In this document: positions 61,732 through 64,000 of the stretch, piece after piece | Layout of the letters: each line of letters begins with the position of its first letter | Numbering within the stretch: position 1 is the stretch's first letter | NCBI GenBank assembly: GCA_038251405.1 | Contig: JBBSBH010000009.1 | Location: forward strand, 88,260-152,259 | Reading direction: 5' to 3' | Length of the DNA: 64,000 nt | Origin: JADJLQ01 sp038251405 | Lineage (GTDB): Bacteria; Bacteroidota; Bacteroidia; Chitinophagales; Saprospiraceae | Position numbers and translations under genes: made by a program | Notes under the pieces: generated by a model | Database searches by the model: none | Told to the model about the DNA's origin: nothing | What the model saw: the letters and a program-made list of their open reading frames with translations, nothing else

Positions 61732-63730
61732 GAATAATAAAATTACTCCCTTCCTCTTCACTACTCTTCACCCTTATCGTTCCACCATGCGCTTTCACAA
61801 TATCATACGCCAAACTCAGCCCCAAACCTGTCCCCTTCCCGGTATCTTTCGTAGTAAAAAACGGTTGAAAAATCTTGTCTTTAATTGATCCAGGAATACC
61901 GCCGCCATTATCACTGACGCATATTTCTATATGGTCTGTAGTTGACTTTGTCGAAACGGTCACCGTCGGTTTATAGTCTGATCCCGCTTTCTTTGCTTTT
62001 TCGTCAACTGCTTGAAATGCATTGTTGATCAGATTTAACAGTACCCGGCCAATGTCTTGAGAAACAACTTCGATCTTTGGTAGATTCATATCAAAATCAG
62101 ATTTGTAATCTGCGGTGAAGTTCTTATCCCTGGCTCTTAGTCCATGATAAGACAATCTTAGATACTCATCAGCCAAAGCATTGATATCCGTCAATACTTT
62201 TTGACCCGTACTTTTCCTACTATGTTCCAGCATGCTTTTTACTATACTGCTGGCTCGTTGCCCATGGTGGTTGATTTTTTCACTATTTGATTTTAGATCA
62301 CTTATAATAGCATCTTCTTCCTCTCTTCTTTTCCCTCTTCCTCCTAACTCCTCATCCCTCACTTCTTCCTCCTGACTTCTAATTTCTGATAATTCATTAA
62401 TCAACTCTGCGTTCACTTCTGAAAAATTATTCACAAAATTCAATGGGTTTTGAATTTCATGGGCAATACCGGCGGTGAGTTCACCAAGGCTTGCCATTTT
62501 TTCTGATTGTATAAGTTGGGCCTGAGTAGATTTAAGTTCTGTAAGAGATTTTTCAACATTTTGCTTTTCATATTGCAATAAAACATTTGCTTTTTGCTTT
62601 TGCTTATTATTCCTGTAAAATATGAACAGAATAAGCAGCAGTGCCAGAAAACTAGTCAAAGCTCCATACCATTTTAAACGGTTTTGAAAAGTTATTTTTG
62701 CGTCTACCAACTCTTTTTGCCTGGCCTGCTCCTGTGAAATCAGGCTTTGTATAGTTTCAATAGTGCCTGCTCCAAATAAACTATCCTTGGTAGCAATGGC
62801 AATTTTTAAATAAGTGAGTGCAAGTGCGGGCTGTGTGGAATCATATATTTCTGCCAGCGTATTGGCAGCCTTCAATATTTCTTTTTTAAAAGAGGCTTTT
62901 TGCCCGAGCTCAAAGCCTTTCTTGGCGTAACAGGTCGCAGAATCAATTTTGTTTAACTTCAAATACAAATCGGTAAGGCCGTTACAGGCTTTAGATGCCG
63001 TACCAAAATCATTTACCTGTAAGGAGGAATTAAGACATTTAATATAGAGAGAATAGGCGGATGGGTAATCATTTTTTTTAAAATATATGTTTCCGAGTAT
63101 TTCGTTAAGTTGATGTTTATTGCCTAAAGAAATATCTTTTGCCTTCATGGCATGTGCTAAAGCAGAATCGAGGTTATTAAATTTTTCATATATACTTGCG
63201 AGGAACATATGATCAATTTGAGCCGATGACTCAAGCTTCAATTTATCATCTATATCTAATGCCTCCTTGCAGTAATTACCTGCTTTTGAATAATTCTCTA
63301 ATTCAAGATATAAAATGCCTAGGCGACGGTAACTTCTAGCAATGTCTTCTTTTAAATTATGCTTTTGCGCTATCTCTAGTGATTTAAAAAGGACATCCAA
63401 TGCGTTTGCAAATTTCCCCTGTTGCCTCAATACTCCGCTCAATCCAGCAAGTGCTCTGGTTTCATAATGTGGGTAACCGGATTTTTCTGCCAGATTAAGT
63501 GACTCCATTCCATATTTTAAAGAAGAATCCGTATTAATACCTTCGTAATACAAACCGAGTTTACCTGTAAGCCAACTTCTTGTTGTGTCTTCTGTTGCCG
63601 CAGCCAGTTTCTTCTTAGCGCTTACAATAGAATCAGTTTCACTTGAAGCGGATTGTCGCCCGTTTTGAGCCAATCCTGCAGCACAAGCATTTGTTAAAAC
63701 GATAATAATCAGCCATTGATTCAACATCAT
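61715..63730 (-). CDS. TPR-containing sensor histidine kinase
   Basis: 671 residues from ATG 63730 (MMLNQWLIIIVLT, a signal peptide ending GLAQ); starts at 63742 or 63790 are alternatives, and 63742 would overlap the previous stop. Residues about 70-350 are TPR repeats, one membrane helix is near 370-390, then a coiled coil. His-box LTAGIAHEIQNPLNF. Just after it is a low-complexity Glu/Arg insertion (SQEEEVRDEELGG, KRREEED) from a polypyrimidine DNA tract (62312-62380). ATPase domain NLINNAFQAV, DNGGGIP, GTGLGLSLAYDIV. A near-identical ATPase end belongs to the next gene upstream. Confidence 0.87.
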   Translation of the reverse strand: MMLNQWLIIIVLTNACAAGLAQNGRQSASSETDSIVSAKKKLAAATEDTTRSWLTGKLGLYYEGINTDSSLKYGMESLNLAEKSGYPHYETRALAGLSGVLRQQGKFANALDVLFKSLEIAQKHNLKEDIARSYRRLGILYLELENYSKAGNYCKEALDIDDKLKLESSAQIDHMFLASIYEKFNNLDSALAHAMKAKDISLGNKHQLNEILGNIYFKKNDYPSAYSLYIKCLNSSLQVNDFGTASKACNGLTDLYLKLNKIDSATCYAKKGFELGQKASFKKEILKAANTLAEIYDSTQPALALTYLKIAIATKDSLFGAGTIETIQSLISQEQARQKELVDAKITFQNRLKWYGALTSFLALLLILFIFYRNNKQKQKANVLLQYEKQNVEKSLTELKSTQAQLIQSEKMASLGELTAGIAHEIQNPLNFVNNFSEVNAELINELSEIRSQEEEVRDEELGGRGKRREEEDAIISDLKSNSEKINHHGQRASSIVKSMLEHSRKSTGQKVLTDINALADEYLRLSYHGLRARDKNFTADYKSDFDMNLPKIEVVSQDIGRVLLNLINNAFQAVDEKAKKAGSDYKPTVTVSTKSTTDHIEICVSDNGGGIPGSIKDKIFQPFFTTKDTGKGTGLGLSLAYDIVKAHGGTIRVKSSEEEGSNFIIQLPVV

Positions 63731-63734
63731 GGGG

Positions 63735-64000
63735 TTATACATTAAATTGAATAATAAACTTTGTTCCTTCACCTTCCTTCGTTTCCACATTAATTACACC
63801 ACCATGTGCCTTCACCATATCATATGCCAGGCTCAATCCCAACCCCGTCCCTTTACCAGCGTCCTTCGTAGTAAAAAACGGCTGAAAAATTTTGTCTTTT
63901 ATAGATTCGGGAATTCCTCCGCCATTATCACTTACACGTATTTCTACATAGTCTGCCATTGACGCAGTCGATACAGTTACGGCTGGTTTGAAGTCTTCGC
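63735..64000 (-). CDS. C-terminal part of a second sensor histidine kinase (cut by window edge)
   Basis: The frame is open from the right edge (64000) to TAA 63737-63735, so the N-terminal part lies outside. It reads a class HATPase_c end: EIRVSDNGGGIPESIKDKI, FFTTKDAGKGTGLGLSLAYD, then GEGTKFIIQFNV. The match to the paralogue at 61715 (DNGGGIPGSIKDKI, DTGKGTGLGLSLAYDIV) is close, so the two arose by tandem duplication. Its end is nearly adjacent to the start of the next gene. Confidence 0.88.
   Translation of the reverse strand, partial: EDFKPAVTVSTASMADYVEIRVSDNGGGIPESIKDKIFQPFFTTKDAGKGTGLGLSLAYDMVKAHGGVINVETKEGEGTKFIIQFNV

Overview
The window reads as a chromosomal stretch of a Bacteroidota bacterium, most likely from the Saprospiria side of the phylum. 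The evidence is: two secreted proteins (and possibly more) ending in type IX secretion (T9SS) sorting domains; several TAnnTTTG-type promoter boxes (for example at gyrB, ileS and tRNA-Lys) instead of sigma70 boxes; DUF6588, M56/BlaI and DUF1501/PSCyt families; and a low-GC genome with many TTG/GTG starts. This placement is inference from gene content only.

Layout. 1-3.6 kb: a partial repeat-rich surface protein, an outer-membrane DUF6588 protein, a lipoprotein and a nonsense-broken small gene. 4-20 kb: two paralogous PSCyt (DUF1549/DUF1553)-DUF1501-DUF2231/cytochrome modules in opposite orientations, flanking an M28 peptidase, a sulfatase and a VOC protein; the second module also carries a Tat-exported TIM-barrel isomerase-like protein. 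20-25.6 kb: secreted hydrolase, kelch-like protein, AlkA-type glycosylase, choice-of-anchor B protein. 25.6-34 kb: tsaE, gyrB, a GT2-methyltransferase fusion, a GT39-like membrane protein with TPRs, an SDR and trmB. 34-37 kb: a two-component system with a Cys-rich sensor divergent from a Cys-rich exported peptide, with helix-phased direct repeats between them, and a decayed trmB 3' fragment on the far side. 37-42.6 kb: S10 peptidase and an oversized ileS with an extra domain in its editing region. 42.6-44.3 kb: a toxin-antitoxin cluster (dead hicBA, HicB with a HicA remnant, intact YoeB-YefM). 45-52.5 kb: BlaR1/BlaI-like pair, a second two-component system, a frameshifted small lipoprotein, and an FAD oxidoreductase with a membrane 4Fe-4S protein. 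52.8-64 kb: phosphocholine-specific phospholipase C, a 1358-residue HigA-like HTH fusion protein with its own palindromic operator, tRNA-Lys(CTT), an AAA/DUF4143 ATPase and two tandem sensor kinases, one cut by the window edge.

The most unusual items are: (i) the roughly 180-residue insert in IleRS, which resembles the LPD3 domain of phage and mobile-element polyvalent proteins; (ii) the HigA-fusion giant protein, a plausible single-gene defence or addiction system; (iii) the Cys-rich sensor/Cys-rich peptide cassette lying between an intact trmB and a trmB remnant; (iv) a graveyard of TA genes whose lesions can be read base by base. No CRISPR array, rRNA operon or recognisable transposase/integrase was seen.
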